NCBI GenBank assembly: GCA_947496705.1
Contig: CANMDW010000001.1
Span: 496,001 to 560,000 of the forward strand
Origin: an uncultured Aquimarina sp.
Lineage (GTDB): Bacteria > Bacteroidota > Bacteroidia > Flavobacteriales > Flavobacteriaceae
DNA: 64,000 nt
Direction: 5' to 3'
Each line of letters begins with the position of its first letter. Within the stretch, counting starts at the first letter, position 1. Below the pieces are notes generated by a model. That model was not told where the DNA came from. It made no database searches and was given only the letters and a program-made list of their open reading frames with translations. A program made the position numbers and the translations under genes. Positions 8,932-17,778 of this stretch are shown piece by piece.

Positions 8932-10013
8932 TATTTGGGTTTATAGATCCATGTTTGCTCGCTAATACCAGATAAGATTTCTACGGTATCCATACTTTGT
9001 AATCCAATAACGATGTCTACAATCCCATTGTCAGTTTTCACTTTAGAATCTTCTATCAGGTATTGTTTTGGGATCGTCAACACTTCTTTTTTATGGGCGA
9101 TGATAATGTTTGCCTCTCCCGATAAGCCGGGATATAATACTTCGGGTGCTTTATCAAAAAGTGCTTCTACCATAAAGGTTTGATTGCGTTCATCTTTTTT
9201 TGGATAGATCTTACTCACTTTTGCTGTAAATACCTGGCTATTGTATGCGTCGAGGGTAATAATTGCCTTTTGACCCTTTTTAATTTTTACGATATCTACT
9301 TCATCAACCAACATTTCGATTACAAATACCATAGCACTCCCTACAGAGGCCAGAGGCTCAACGGTACTTACAATCTCACCGGGGTTTTTATATAATGCAT
9401 AGACTTTTCCATTTATTTTACTGTTTATGGTGAAGTCTTTTGTGGTAATGATCGAAGTTGTATAATTGTTCCTGGCTTGCTTTAGTTGTGTTTCTAATTC
9501 TTCCTTGGTTCTGTCATATTTGTTTTTTAAAAGATCCAGAGAATTTGTCGAAAGTTCATAGGCCAGCTTTTTAGTATCATATGCTACCCTAGAACCAATT
9601 TGTTGATCCCAAAGGTTTTTTTGCCGGTAGTAATTGATAGAATCATTGGTTATTTTGAGGGCTGCTGCCTTGATCTCTTCGTCAATACTACTAAGAACGG
9701 CAGCACTTCCTTTGTAATTTTTTTGAGCAAGTTCATAGGATAGTTTAGCGTTTTCTGCATTTAGTTTTGGACTGTTATTGATAATCTGAATCAGTGGAGT
9801 TTCTTTTGCTACGGTATCTCCTTCTTCTACAAGGTTTTTATCCAAAATACCGTTTACGATGGCATGTACCTGGTATAAACTATCAGGCTGGATAGTAATT
9901 GAAGAATATACCGATTCTGTGATCTCGGTAATCGTTGGTTGTATCTTTTCTTCATTATTGTTACAGGATACCAAAATAAAACCAAATAGCATCCTTAATG
10001 CGGGCTTTAGCAT
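8931..10013 (-). CDS. Periplasmic adaptor lipoprotein of the ABC exporter (HlyD/MacA family)
   Basis: 360 residues. Lipoprotein signal ending FGFILVSC, so Cys17 should be lipidated. The lipoyl-like halves (about 45-80 and 200-230) flank a coiled-coil hairpin (about 85-185), followed by beta-barrel domains. This is the membrane-fusion partner of the permease and ATPase downstream. The operator at 10060-10073 lies 47 nt upstream. The minus-strand -7 candidate there (GAAATTTG) is imperfect, so co-regulation with the divergent ppsA operon is possible but weaker. Confidence 0.9.
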   Translation of the reverse strand: MLKPALRMLFGFILVSCNNNEEKIQPTITEITESVYSSITIQPDSLYQVHAIVNGILDKNLVEEGDTVAKETPLIQIINNSPKLNAENAKLSYELAQKNYKGSAAVLSSIDEEIKAAALKITNDSINYYRQKNLWDQQIGSRVAYDTKKLAYELSTNSLDLLKNKYDRTKEELETQLKQARNNYTTSIITTKDFTINSKINGKVYALYKNPGEIVSTVEPLASVGSAMVFVIEMLVDEVDIVKIKKGQKAIITLDAYNSQVFTAKVSKIYPKKDERNQTFMVEALFDKAPEVLYPGLSGEANIIIAHKKEVLTIPKQYLIEDSKVKTDNGIVDIVIGLQSMDTVEILSGISEQTWIYKPK

Positions 10014-10059
10014 AGGTATTTATTTTCTTCAAATTTCAGTGAAAACTCTGCATTTCGGA

Positions 10060-10103
10060 ATGATATTTATCATATTTAAAAAGGAATAGACCCGCTATTT
10101 TTG
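10060..10103 (+). promoter_or_regulatory. CRP/FNR-type promoter of the ppsA-hpf operon
   Basis: Palindrome ATGATATTTATCAT (10060-10073) followed 23 nt later by a perfect -7 element TATTTTTG (10096-10103). The start codon of the first gene is at 10129. This is one of the best examples of the shared architecture. Confidence 0.8.
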
Positions 10104-10128
10104 AATAGATTCTAAAAAATAAAAGAAT

Positions 10129-10515
10129 ATGGATACGTCTATTTTTTTAGCAAAGTTCTGGGGCTGGTACTTAATTATATTTTTCTTCATATTAAGTTTT
10201 AATCCAACCAGGATCAAACAGATTTTTGAAGATCTGAAAGATCAAAAATTCCTAATCATCACCTCCTTTGTAGCAATCATTGTTGGATTGCTTACCATCC
10301 TTCTTCACAATGTATGGGAACCGAATTGGAAATTTATAATCACAGCTATAGGTTGGATCTCACTGGGTATTGGCTTAAACTTGTTCATTTTTCCTGCGGG
10401 TACGACAAAGTGGCTGGAGTTTATCAACATAAAGTTAGTTCAGGTATTATACATACTCTTGTTTTTAACAGGGGTGTTCTTATTAAATGCGGCTTATGAG
10501 CTGGTACCATACTAA
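10129..10515 (+). CDS. Four-helix membrane protein, first gene of ppsA operon
   Basis: 128 residues with four membrane helices (about 10-30, 40-60, 68-88, 98-120). It is not recognised beyond being a small integral membrane protein. It is followed 19 bp later by ppsA on the same strand and is preceded by the operator-promoter at 10060-10103, so it leads a predicted low-oxygen-regulated operon with ppsA, hpf and a cyclase-fold gene. Confidence 0.75.
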   Translation: MDTSIFLAKFWGWYLIIFFFILSFNPTRIKQIFEDLKDQKFLIITSFVAIIVGLLTILLHNVWEPNWKFIITAIGWISLGIGLNLFIFPAGTTKWLEFINIKLVQVLYILLFLTGVFLLNAAYELVPY

Positions 10516-10534
10516 TTTTTTTAAATAAAAAACT

Positions 10535-12919
10535 ATGGATGTATTTATCAAAAAATTTAAAGAAATAACCATCAAAGATATACCATTAGTAGGTGGTAAA
10601 AATGCTTCACTGGGTGAAATGTACAATGAATTGTTGTCTGAAGGAGTTCGCGTCCCCGATGGATTTGCGACTACAGCATCGGCGTTTTGGTTGTTTCTGG
10701 AAGAAAATTGCTTAGAAGAACCGTTACAGAATCTTTTAAAAGATTTGGACAGAAAGAATTTTTCAAACCTTAACCAAATTGGTTCGATAGCCAGGGAGCT
10801 TATTCTGGGAGGAAGTTTTTCTGTGCCCTTTTCGAAAGCCATACTCGATGCTTATAATGATTTGAGTGATAAAAAACAGATTGAGGTCGCCGTACGAAGC
10901 AGCGCTACCGCCGAAGATTTACCAGAAGCTAGTTTTGCCGGGCAGCATGATACTTTTTTGAACGTAAAGGAAGAAGAACCATTATTGCAAGCTGTTAAAC
11001 AATGTTTTGCTTCCTTATATACCAATCGCGCGATTAAATACAGAGAGGATAAAGGTTTCTTACATCATGAAATTGCATTATCTGTTGGGATACAAAAGAT
11101 GGTGCGTTCTGATAAAGGATGCTCGGGAGTAGGATTTACCATAGAACCCGAATCTGGGTTTAAAAATATGATTCATCTCTCGGGAGTATGGGGATTAGGA
11201 GAGAATATTGTACAGGGAACTATCAATCCAGATGAATTTTATGTTTTTAAACCTACCCTGATGCAAGGCAAAAATGCTATTGTGCAAAAGAAATTAGGGG
11301 ACAAAGAAAAGACAATGATTTATTCAGAGCCTGATGGGCATTCATCAACTGTAAATATAGATACCGAAGCATCAAAACAGAAACAGTTTGTGTTATCAGA
11401 TGATGAAATCACTGTGTTGGCTAAGTGGGCATTAGAAATTGAGAAGCACTACCAGAAACCCATGGATATCGAATGGGCAAAAGATGGTATTACTAATGAA
11501 CTTTTTATCACTCAGGCAAGACCTGAGACGGTACATCATACAAAGAATGAGAATATTCATATAGCATATAAACTGAAGGAGCGAAGCGAAGTACTTACCG
11601 TGGGAAATGCTATAGGTTCTGGGATTGCGATCGGAACAGCAAGACTATTAAAATCCCCAAAGGATTCTTATAAACTGCAGGAAGGCGACATTATTATCAC
11701 CGATGTTACCAGTCCTGATTGGGATCCTTTATTAAAAAAAGCAGGAGCCATTATAACCAACCGTGGCGGAAGAACAAGTCATGCAGCGATTGTGGCAAGA
11801 GAACTTGGGGTTCCGGCAGTAGTAGGAACCAATAGTGCTACGCAAGGGATTAAAGAAGGGCAAACCATTACAGTTTCCTGCGCCGAAGGGAAAACCGGCT
11901 ATGTATATGAAGGAGCACTGTCTTTTATAGAAGAAAAGATAGATTTTAATAAGATTCAGCTTCCAAGTACAGAAACTAAGCTGATTCTTTCAGATCCTGA
12001 AAAAGCATTTCAATTTTCATTTTACCCCAATAATGGCATTGGGTTGTTGCGAATGGAATTTATTATTACCCATATGATCAAGGTACATCCTATGGCCTTG
12101 GTACGATTTGATCAGGTCGATGACGAAGTAAGAGATCGTATTGAGGATCTCACCAAAAATTATCTGAATAAAGAAAATTATTTTATAGATCAGCTTTCAC
12201 AAGGTATCGCTACTATGGCTGCTGCTTTTTATCCAAAAGAAGTAATCGTGCGAATGAGCGATTTTAAAACTAATGAGTATGCCAATCTTATAGGAGGAAC
12301 ACTATTTGAGCCTAAGGAAGAAAATCCAATGCTTGGTTTTAGAGGAGCTGCCAGATATTATAGTGATTTGTATAAAGAAGGTTTTCGGCTGGAATGTGCA
12401 GCAATAAAGAAGGTAAGAGACCAAATGGGATTAACCAATGTAAAGGTGATGATCCCTTTCTGCAGAACAGTTGACGAAGGTAAAAAAGTTATTCAGATTA
12501 TGGCCGATAATGGGCTGATAAGAGGAGAGAACGACCTGGAAATTTATGTAATGTCAGAAATACCAAGTAACGTAATACTGGCAGAAGAATTTGCTAAAAT
12601 TTTTGATGGATTTTCGATCGGCTCCAATGACCTTACACAATTAACATTAGGAATCGATCGCGATTCAGAACTCATGGCATCGGCTTTTAATGAAAATGAT
12701 CCGGCCATAAAAAAAATGATTGCGCTGGCCATCGAAAAGGCCAATTATTCTGGTAAAAAGATTGGATTATGCGGGCAGGCACCCAGTGATTTTCCCGAGT
12801 ATGCTGCTTTCCTGGTAAAAGCAGGGATCGATAGCATTTCGTTTAATCCCGATGCGTTGCTCAAAGGAATAGAAAATATTAATAAAGCAGAATCATATAT
12901 AACTGCGATTGCTAATTAA
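10535..12919 (+). CDS. ppsA: Phosphoenolpyruvate synthase
   Basis: 794 residues. Makes PEP from pyruvate and ATP, releasing AMP and phosphate. The N-terminal ATP-grasp domain runs to about 330, with VGGKNASLGEM at its start. The phosphohistidine domain follows, with GGRTSHAAIVARELGVPAVVG containing the catalytic His. The C-terminal PEP/pyruvate barrel has GLLRMEF, SIGSNDLTQLTLG and GLCGQAPSD with the active-site Cys. Length is normal. It lies second in an operon with the ribosome hibernation factor, a pairing that suits starvation or low oxygen. Confidence 0.96.
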   Translation: MDVFIKKFKEITIKDIPLVGGKNASLGEMYNELLSEGVRVPDGFATTASAFWLFLEENCLEEPLQNLLKDLDRKNFSNLNQIGSIARELILGGSFSVPFSKAILDAYNDLSDKKQIEVAVRSSATAEDLPEASFAGQHDTFLNVKEEEPLLQAVKQCFASLYTNRAIKYREDKGFLHHEIALSVGIQKMVRSDKGCSGVGFTIEPESGFKNMIHLSGVWGLGENIVQGTINPDEFYVFKPTLMQGKNAIVQKKLGDKEKTMIYSEPDGHSSTVNIDTEASKQKQFVLSDDEITVLAKWALEIEKHYQKPMDIEWAKDGITNELFITQARPETVHHTKNENIHIAYKLKERSEVLTVGNAIGSGIAIGTARLLKSPKDSYKLQEGDIIITDVTSPDWDPLLKKAGAIITNRGGRTSHAAIVARELGVPAVVGTNSATQGIKEGQTITVSCAEGKTGYVYEGALSFIEEKIDFNKIQLPSTETKLILSDPEKAFQFSFYPNNGIGLLRMEFIITHMIKVHPMALVRFDQVDDEVRDRIEDLTKNYLNKENYFIDQLSQGIATMAAAFYPKEVIVRMSDFKTNEYANLIGGTLFEPKEENPMLGFRGAARYYSDLYKEGFRLECAAIKKVRDQMGLTNVKVMIPFCRTVDEGKKVIQIMADNGLIRGENDLEIYVMSEIPSNVILAEEFAKIFDGFSIGSNDLTQLTLGIDRDSELMASAFNENDPAIKKMIALAIEKANYSGKKIGLCGQAPSDFPEYAAFLVKAGIDSISFNPDALLKGIENINKAESYITAIAN

Positions 12920-12939
12920 ACATTAAATTTTTAAAAAAG

Positions 12940-13242
12940 ATGAAAACCAACATTCAATTTGTACAAATGCCAACAAGTGAAACCATGGAAGTTTATGTAC
13001 ACGAAAAACTAGACAAATTTTACAAAAAATATGATTGGATAATCAAAGCCGATGTGTTTTTCAAAAAAGAAAAGGATCCAAAAGGTAAAGGAAAAATCTG
13101 TGATGTAGAGCTAAGTTTACCCGGACCCAAAATATATGCTACGTCTAATGAGAAAAATTTTGAGCTGGCTTTTAAAGAAACGCTTAGTGATCTGGAGAGA
13201 CAACTCAAAAAAAGAAAACAGGAAATGAAGCCTTATATGTGA
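12940..13242 (+). CDS. hpf: Short ribosome hibernation promoting factor
   Basis: 100 residues, the short HPF/YfiA class. The beta-alpha-beta-beta-beta-alpha fold is visible: MKTNIQFVQMPTSETMEVYV, then a helix of KLDKFYKKY, strands VFFKKE and VELSLPG, and a basic C-terminal helix LERQLKKRKQEM. It binds the small ribosomal subunit and stabilises inactive ribosomes. It lies 20 bp after ppsA in an operon under the shared promoter at 10060, which fits a dormancy programme. HPF of this length lacks the dimerisation domain of long HPF. Confidence 0.9.
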   Translation: MKTNIQFVQMPTSETMEVYVHEKLDKFYKKYDWIIKADVFFKKEKDPKGKGKICDVELSLPGPKIYATSNEKNFELAFKETLSDLERQLKKRKQEMKPYM

Positions 13243-13264
13243 GTAAGCAGCAACCAAAAATAAA

Positions 13265-14092
13265 ATGATCATGGAAGCAGAAATAGCATCGATTTTTGAT
13301 CGACAAAATGATAATGGCGGGTCTTTTTGGTCGAGAGAGGATGGTGATATTCATGCTCCCAATGCTCACAGTACCATTGATACTTTGGGAGTTTTAGGAG
13401 AATTAGGAGTGACCGTAGATCAATATCCTGATCTTTTAAAAGCAATTGATTTTGTGTTTGGGTACCAGACCTCTGGTGGTAGTTTTAAATACTCAAAGAC
13501 CAGTTCAAAGTTACCTTGTATAACTGCCCGTATTCTCGCAGCATTTGGACGACTTGGAGCAGCCAAAGATAAGAGAACAGAAAAAAGCTATCAACAGCTT
13601 TTAGAGTCACAATGGTCTGATGGTGGCTGGAGGTGTAATACAGTAAAGCTTGGGAAATCACCTCGAACCGATGCCAGCAACCCTGGTACAACCTTATATG
13701 TACTGGATGCTTTTCGTTTTAGAAATAATAACGCTAAGGAGGCGGGTCAATTAAATAAAGGTGCAGATTTTTTGTTACAACATTGGGAGATTAGGTCTCC
13801 ATTAGGCCCCTGTGATTTTGGAATGGGCTCCCGATTTTTTAAAATCGAATTTCCGTTTTTGCGATATAATCTGTTCTATTATGTGTATGTATTGTCATTT
13901 TATGAAAAGGCTAGGGAAGATAACAGATTTCTTGAAGCTTATCAGGCACTTTTGGAAAAAACAAAAAATGGTGGGATCATCCCCGAGAATCCTCATCGAG
14001 CCTGGAAGAAATTTGATTTTGCAAAAAAAGGCCAAGTCAGTAAACAGGCAACAAAACGCTGGGAAGAATTGGAAATGAATGTAAAGAAATAG
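13265..14092 (+). CDS. Prenyltransferase/squalene-cyclase-fold protein
   Basis: 275 residues with alpha-alpha barrel repeats. A QW-type motif QWSDGGWRCN is near residue 119, and similar units occur at FDRQNDNGGSFW and YQTSGGSFKY. These are found in squalene-hopene cyclases and prenyltransferases, but the protein is far too short and I see no DxDD catalytic motif, so an enzymatic cyclase role is doubtful. A second ATG two codons in (13271) is an alternative start. Last gene of the ppsA operon, 22 bp after hpf. A small repeat hairpin (14104-14146) follows. Confidence 0.78.
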   Translation: MIMEAEIASIFDRQNDNGGSFWSREDGDIHAPNAHSTIDTLGVLGELGVTVDQYPDLLKAIDFVFGYQTSGGSFKYSKTSSKLPCITARILAAFGRLGAAKDKRTEKSYQQLLESQWSDGGWRCNTVKLGKSPRTDASNPGTTLYVLDAFRFRNNNAKEAGQLNKGADFLLQHWEIRSPLGPCDFGMGSRFFKIEFPFLRYNLFYYVYVLSFYEKAREDNRFLEAYQALLEKTKNGGIIPENPHRAWKKFDFAKKGQVSKQATKRWEELEMNVKK

Positions 14093-14103
14093 GATAAACA
14101 GCA

Positions 14104-14146
14104 TTTAACCCGTATTATCCATTAGAACTTCATAATCTGGGTTTAA
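14104..14146 (+). repeat. Short hairpin copy of a dispersed intergenic repeat
   Basis: The first 28 bases (14104-14131) match 43591-43618 at 26 positions, and the ends TTTAACCC and GGGTTTAA are inverted. It follows the ppsA operon stop and may end transcription. It looks like a collapsed form of the long element at 43591-43809. Confidence 0.6.
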
Positions 14147-14190
14147 TATAAACAACAGACTGTTTACAAAAAACCACCACTACCTTATAG

Positions 14191-14610
14191 ATGAAACAAA
14201 AAGTGGCACGATACATATTAATGATAAATAGTTCACTTATGATTTTATATGGGCTAGGGGTTATTGTAAAACCAAGTTTGATTACAGATAATCTTGAAAC
14301 CTATTCCAACCTGGAGTTGGAAACCTTTGGAAACAGTTACCAAAACCTGGTTCGATACATCGTCAGATTAATTCTTCTTATAGGTTGTTTTAATATAATT
14401 ATAGGAACCATTGGAGTCATTGCAGTTTATGAGAGTTTTCGGGTTAAGCAGAAATGGTTATTGGCTATCCTGTTTTTGACAAATGTTCTGGGATATCTGG
14501 CACCAGTTTTATTTGATATTGTTACGGGGGTCATCACATATATTGAAGTTATGGAAATGGTGTCCTTTATTTTAACAATTATAGCATTGATAATCATTAT
14601 TCCTGAATGA
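14191..14610 (+). CDS. Small membrane protein
   Basis: 139 residues with four predicted membrane helices (about 8-28, 55-80, 90-112, 115-138). Unrecognised. No copy of the shared operator precedes it. Its TGA stop touches the left arm of the long inverted repeat at 14610-14768, which may serve as its terminator. Confidence 0.6.
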   Translation: MKQKVARYILMINSSLMILYGLGVIVKPSLITDNLETYSNLELETFGNSYQNLVRYIVRLILLIGCFNIIIGTIGVIAVYESFRVKQKWLLAILFLTNVLGYLAPVLFDIVTGVITYIEVMEMVSFILTIIALIIIIPE

Positions 14611-14768
14611 ACTCATTTGAAGTTTTCATTCTGGACTGCAAAAACACATTTTGCACCCTAATTTTGCCCTTTTTTCGTAACGTAGCTAAGGCTATGCTAC
14701 TCAAAAATGGTCTCATTAGGTTACAAAAGCTAATTTTTTCGCTTCCAGACAAAAACTTCAAATGAGTT
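14610..14768 (+). repeat. Long inverted repeat element
   Basis: Arms at 14610-14635 and 14744-14768 are almost perfect inverted copies (ACTCATTTGAAGTTTT core). The interior has no reading frame of note but contains a CGTAACGTAGCTAAGGC / TATGCTACTC stretch similar in style to the centre of the 43591-43809 element. Non-coding, non-autonomous mobile element or structured terminator are both possible. Confidence 0.6.
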
Positions 14769-14791
14769 TGTATAAAAAATAAATTTCAAAA

Positions 14792-14835
14792 CTGACATTT
14801 ATCATATTTTTCAGAATATAAATAAACTACTTTAG
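14792..14835 (+). promoter_or_regulatory. CRP/FNR-type promoter with no protein gene downstream
   Basis: Palindrome CTGACATTTATCAT (14792-14805) followed exactly 23 nt later by TACTTTAG (14828-14835). This is the same layout as the promoters of UspA, nrdJ and ppsA, yet no open frame of useful length follows. It is the basis for the small-RNA call. Confidence 0.72.
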
Positions 14836-14840
14836 CCCTT

Positions 14841-15057
14841 GTAGTTAAAAAATGGTTCTTTGAATTATTAGTTAAAGAAATTGGTTTTTATTATAGCAAT
14901 ATGATAAAGGCCATAGGAGATATTAAAGGTATTTTTAAACCTTGTACTCTAAAGCCACTTTAGCAATGAAGTGTTACTGAAGAATACCGTAAGTGTTTGA
15001 TCGTATTATTAATATTTTCGAGGAAACAGAGATGTCTTTCGGCATCTCTGTTTTTAT
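14841..15057 (+). ncRNA. Candidate small RNA, about 215 nt
   Basis: Start inferred about 6 nt after the -7 element TACTTTAG of the regulated promoter at 14792-14835. End inferred from an intrinsic terminator: stem AACAGAGATG (15025-15034) with CATCTCTGTT (15043-15052), then a T run. No start codon with a plausible frame is present between. The length, the private regulated promoter and the strong terminator together support a trans-acting RNA. No known family was recognised. The exact ends are inference. Confidence 0.6.
15021..15057 (+). terminator. Intrinsic terminator 1
   Basis: A 10-bp perfect stem (15025-15034 with 15043-15052), loop TCTTTCGG, followed by TTTTTATCTTT. It is preceded by CGAGGAAACAG, which recurs before terminator 2. 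Confidence 0.8.
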
Positions 15058-15215
15058 CTTTAGTTATTAAGAAACAGGTTTTTGTTGTTGAAAAACAATA
15101 GAGGCTGAAACGAGGAAATTAAGGATGTTTTAAATACAGTAATCAGATTTCTATATTTAGCAATAGGTAGAAGATTGAAGACTATTGTACTACAAAATAA
15201 AATTAATTTCTTCGG
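15058..15215. other. Intergenic stretch before terminator 2
   Basis: No reading frame or recognised promoter. It may be a second short transcript ending at 15256. A TATATTTAG near 15152 is a possible -7 element but no operator lies at the usual distance. Confidence 0.3.
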
Positions 15216-15256
15216 AGGAAACAGGTAGGTTTGCGCTTACCTGTTTCTGTTTTTTA
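15211..15256 (+). terminator. Intrinsic terminator 2
   Basis: Stem AAACAGGTA (15219-15227) with TACCTGTTT (15238-15246), then CTGTTTTTTAT. The bases just upstream (TTCGGAGGAAACAG) parallel those before terminator 1 (TTTCGAGGAAACAG), suggesting a duplicated 3' module. Confidence 0.72.
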
Positions 15257-15331
15257 TAGTGTATAGATACCCCGTACCCGGCACACAACTAAAAACATTT
15301 CCGCTGCATCCGGTTAATCATAAATACATGA

Positions 15332-16441
15332 TTATTCCTTTACTTCTAAAAAATCACCAAACGCAGCCAGTCTTTTACCGGTCTTGGCATTAAAAATCTG
15401 CAGATAATTACCGTAGGATTCGTCACCTTCCATAATAATTTTATCCTTGTAGATACTTAACGTAACCTTGTTTGAATATTCAGAATGAGCAGCCATAATC
15501 TGCTTTACATCTGCTGTCCATTTGGTTTTACCAGTATGAAGATCTACACAATACAGACTGGAACCCGTTGCTATCGGATGATAATTGGCGATGTACAATA
15601 CATTGTCTTTTAAAATGCATTCGAAGGCAGGGTTTCTATCTTTAATTTCAAATTCATATGTTGTGCTGTCGATCATTTGAACCGAGAAACGCTGATCGTT
15701 CTTAGTGATGAATCCGATCAGGTTTTTTTCATCTTTGTCAAGTATCAGTCCATTGGCAGTTTTGTCGTATTCACTTATTATAAAATCATCCATTGACAAA
15801 ACTACAGTTTTGGTTTTTTTTGCAAATCCAAAGCTAGAGGTGAAAATCATCTGAGAACTCGTTATCCCGTTAAAATACAGATACGGATGGTGAAGATTAT
15901 GGTTTGGTTCGGGATGCGTAACAAAGGTATGTTCAATTTCTGCACGCCTCAATTCTTTTCCCTCCGAGTTGTACTTGCAAATCGTAAAATGCGTAGTGTA
16001 CATATCTCTCATAAACATGATCACATCATTTTTATAAGGAAGCAGGTAAATATAATACTCGTGTACTTCAGGCAAGGGGTCTTCAACCGGCAATTTTATG
16101 GTGTTTATACGTTTCTCACCTTCAAAAACAGCCATATTGTAGCTCTTCTTTTTTTTGTTTTTTTCGACAGTAAAAGACTTTCCGTTAAGATGCACCGAAT
16201 TGGAAACCGGATTTGTAAAACGATGTGCATATATGGAGCAGGTTTTAAAGTCTGTTGACGGTATACCATCAATCACAACTACATTGTTGTCATCAAGGTT
16301 AATATAGTAGCCCTGAAACAGATATAAATTACTACACGCTACAGTTTCTGGTAATTGTTTTTTTTGGGAGCCTGTTTTTGAATTCTGCGGTGTGATGCAG
16401 GAAAACAAACTTAGAAGTGCAAAAGGAAATATGGTTTTCAT
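15332..16441 (-). CDS. Lipoprotein with beta-propeller-like repeats
   Basis: 369 residues. Lipoprotein signal ending LLSLFSC (Cys about 15). The body is beta-rich and one segment, LYCVDLHTGKTKWTADV, looks like a PQQ-type propeller blade. Another, LQIFNAKTGKRLAAFG, looks the same. This suggests a membrane-anchored propeller, but repeats are not regular enough for a family name. It stands alone; the regions on both sides hold no partner on the same strand. Function unknown. Confidence 0.65.
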   Translation of the reverse strand: MKTIFPFALLSLFSCITPQNSKTGSQKKQLPETVACSNLYLFQGYYINLDDNNVVVIDGIPSTDFKTCSIYAHRFTNPVSNSVHLNGKSFTVEKNKKKKSYNMAVFEGEKRINTIKLPVEDPLPEVHEYYIYLLPYKNDVIMFMRDMYTTHFTICKYNSEGKELRRAEIEHTFVTHPEPNHNLHHPYLYFNGITSSQMIFTSSFGFAKKTKTVVLSMDDFIISEYDKTANGLILDKDEKNLIGFITKNDQRFSVQMIDSTTYEFEIKDRNPAFECILKDNVLYIANYHPIATGSSLYCVDLHTGKTKWTADVKQIMAAHSEYSNKVTLSIYKDKIIMEGDESYGNYLQIFNAKTGKRLAAFGDFLEVKE

Positions 16442-16730
16442 ATGGTTAGATTTTTGTTATTACTAGCCAGTGCTAAAGATATATCGGAGCAAAGTACAGA
16501 CACCTGAATCAGTCTATAATACTGCGTTTGTTTTTAGTTCTTGCCCGTCTGTCGATAAGGTGATTAAAGGTATAAAAATTTAATTCCTTTGCAAACAGGA
16601 GGTGACCTTTCGATTGGGGGATTCTTATGACCCTTAGCAGGAAGGCTTCGCAGAACTAGTTTATTTCACAGAATTGTAACAATCGGGGTTTAATTACATC
16701 TTTAAAAAAATAATAAATTACGAAGTAGCT

Positions 16731-17648
16731 ATGAAGCGATATAAAAAACGAATACTTTTACTGTTTTCACTTCTGCCCATTATTAATTTTGGACAATCGG
16801 AATCTGTTTTTAATGGTATTTCTTTAAATGAATCATTAGAAACAGTTGAACAGAAATTAAGTGGTATATCAGAAGCATTACATCGTATTTCAGTTAAGGA
16901 TTTCAGTTTCCCTCTGGCCAGGACTAAAGAAGAACACTTAGTTTGTTCAAAAGTTAACACAGAATATGGGGTGATAGATCGTATTGTTTTCACTTTTGCC
17001 GATGACAAACTTAGTTATATTGAAGCAAGAGGGAATACTTCTAAAGTGTTTAAGAGTCATCGTAAAGATACCGCCAGAACCTATTTGGATTATGAAGTTT
17101 ATGTTAAAGACAAGCTTTTTTTAAACAAGAAAAAAGATATAGCCAGGATAATGACTGAAGAAGCTATGCATGTAAATTTGTTTACATGGAAAAACCCTTA
17201 TCTACATCCAAATTATAAAAATGACAAAAAAGTTGGTCATTCTGGTAAAATACCTGTATTTCTTAAAATGGGAGAATCAATTAACGAATTAAAACCACTT
17301 CTGGAAGTTAATAGCGAATTCACAAAGATTGAAACATTAGATGGTTCCGACCCTAATGCTCAATTACAGATTAATTGCTTTGGAGTGGAATATTTAGGAT
17401 TCCCAAGAAAAATTGAAGCCCGCTTTGGAGATGATAAACTCAATGTAGTTTGGATTCTAACCGCAAAAGGAGAAGAGGATAGAATACGCAAGGCTTTAAT
17501 TGATCAGTATGGCGAACCCATTTTTGTAAATGATGCTTGGGACATATTTCACAATTGGCAAGTAGGGTTAAGAAAAGATAAGCCAGAGGTGTTATTAATG
17601 ACAAAGGAGATCGGACTTCATTACAAAACAAATTATTTTAAACAATAA
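16731..17648 (+). CDS. Exported hypothetical protein
   Basis: 305 residues. A signal peptide (about 1-20, ending LPIINFG) is followed by a mixed alpha/beta domain with two similar halves: FNGISLNESLETVEQKL near the start and FLKMGESINELKPLLE near residue 180. The second half repeats an IEARFGDDKLNVVWI pattern seen earlier as DRIVFTFADDKLSYIEA. An internal duplication is therefore likely. Not recognised. It is convergent with the serine hydrolase cassette, separated by attC-like element A. Confidence 0.65.
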   Translation: MKRYKKRILLLFSLLPIINFGQSESVFNGISLNESLETVEQKLSGISEALHRISVKDFSFPLARTKEEHLVCSKVNTEYGVIDRIVFTFADDKLSYIEARGNTSKVFKSHRKDTARTYLDYEVYVKDKLFLNKKKDIARIMTEEAMHVNLFTWKNPYLHPNYKNDKKVGHSGKIPVFLKMGESINELKPLLEVNSEFTKIETLDGSDPNAQLQINCFGVEYLGFPRKIEARFGDDKLNVVWILTAKGEEDRIRKALIDQYGEPIFVNDAWDIFHNWQVGLRKDKPEVLLMTKEIGLHYKTNYFKQ

Positions 17649-17651
17649 TCA

Positions 17652-17778
17652 AACTCAACGATCTTGTGTATGAAACGTAGCGGTTTTAAGGCTTCGTTTT
17701 TTTTGATTTAGGGTTGTTTTTATTAAAAGTAAGGTTTTTCATTCTCATAACCATCTTAGCTATGTTTTATACACGTTA
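17652..17778 (-). repeat. attC-like palindrome A
   Basis: Arms GTGTATGAAACGTAGC (17666-17681) and GCTATGTTTTATACAC (17759-17774) pair at 14 of 16 positions with regularly placed mismatches. Outside them are ACTCAAC (fits RYYYAAC) on the left and CGTTATT on the right. It follows the stop codon of the serine hydrolase gene, as an integron attC site follows its cassette gene. Confidence 0.55.

Noticed and set aside
14841..15057. Riboswitch leader instead of small RNA
   Set aside because: The next gene downstream on the same strand is at 16731; the 15332-16441 gene is on the other strand, so there is nothing to control in cis.
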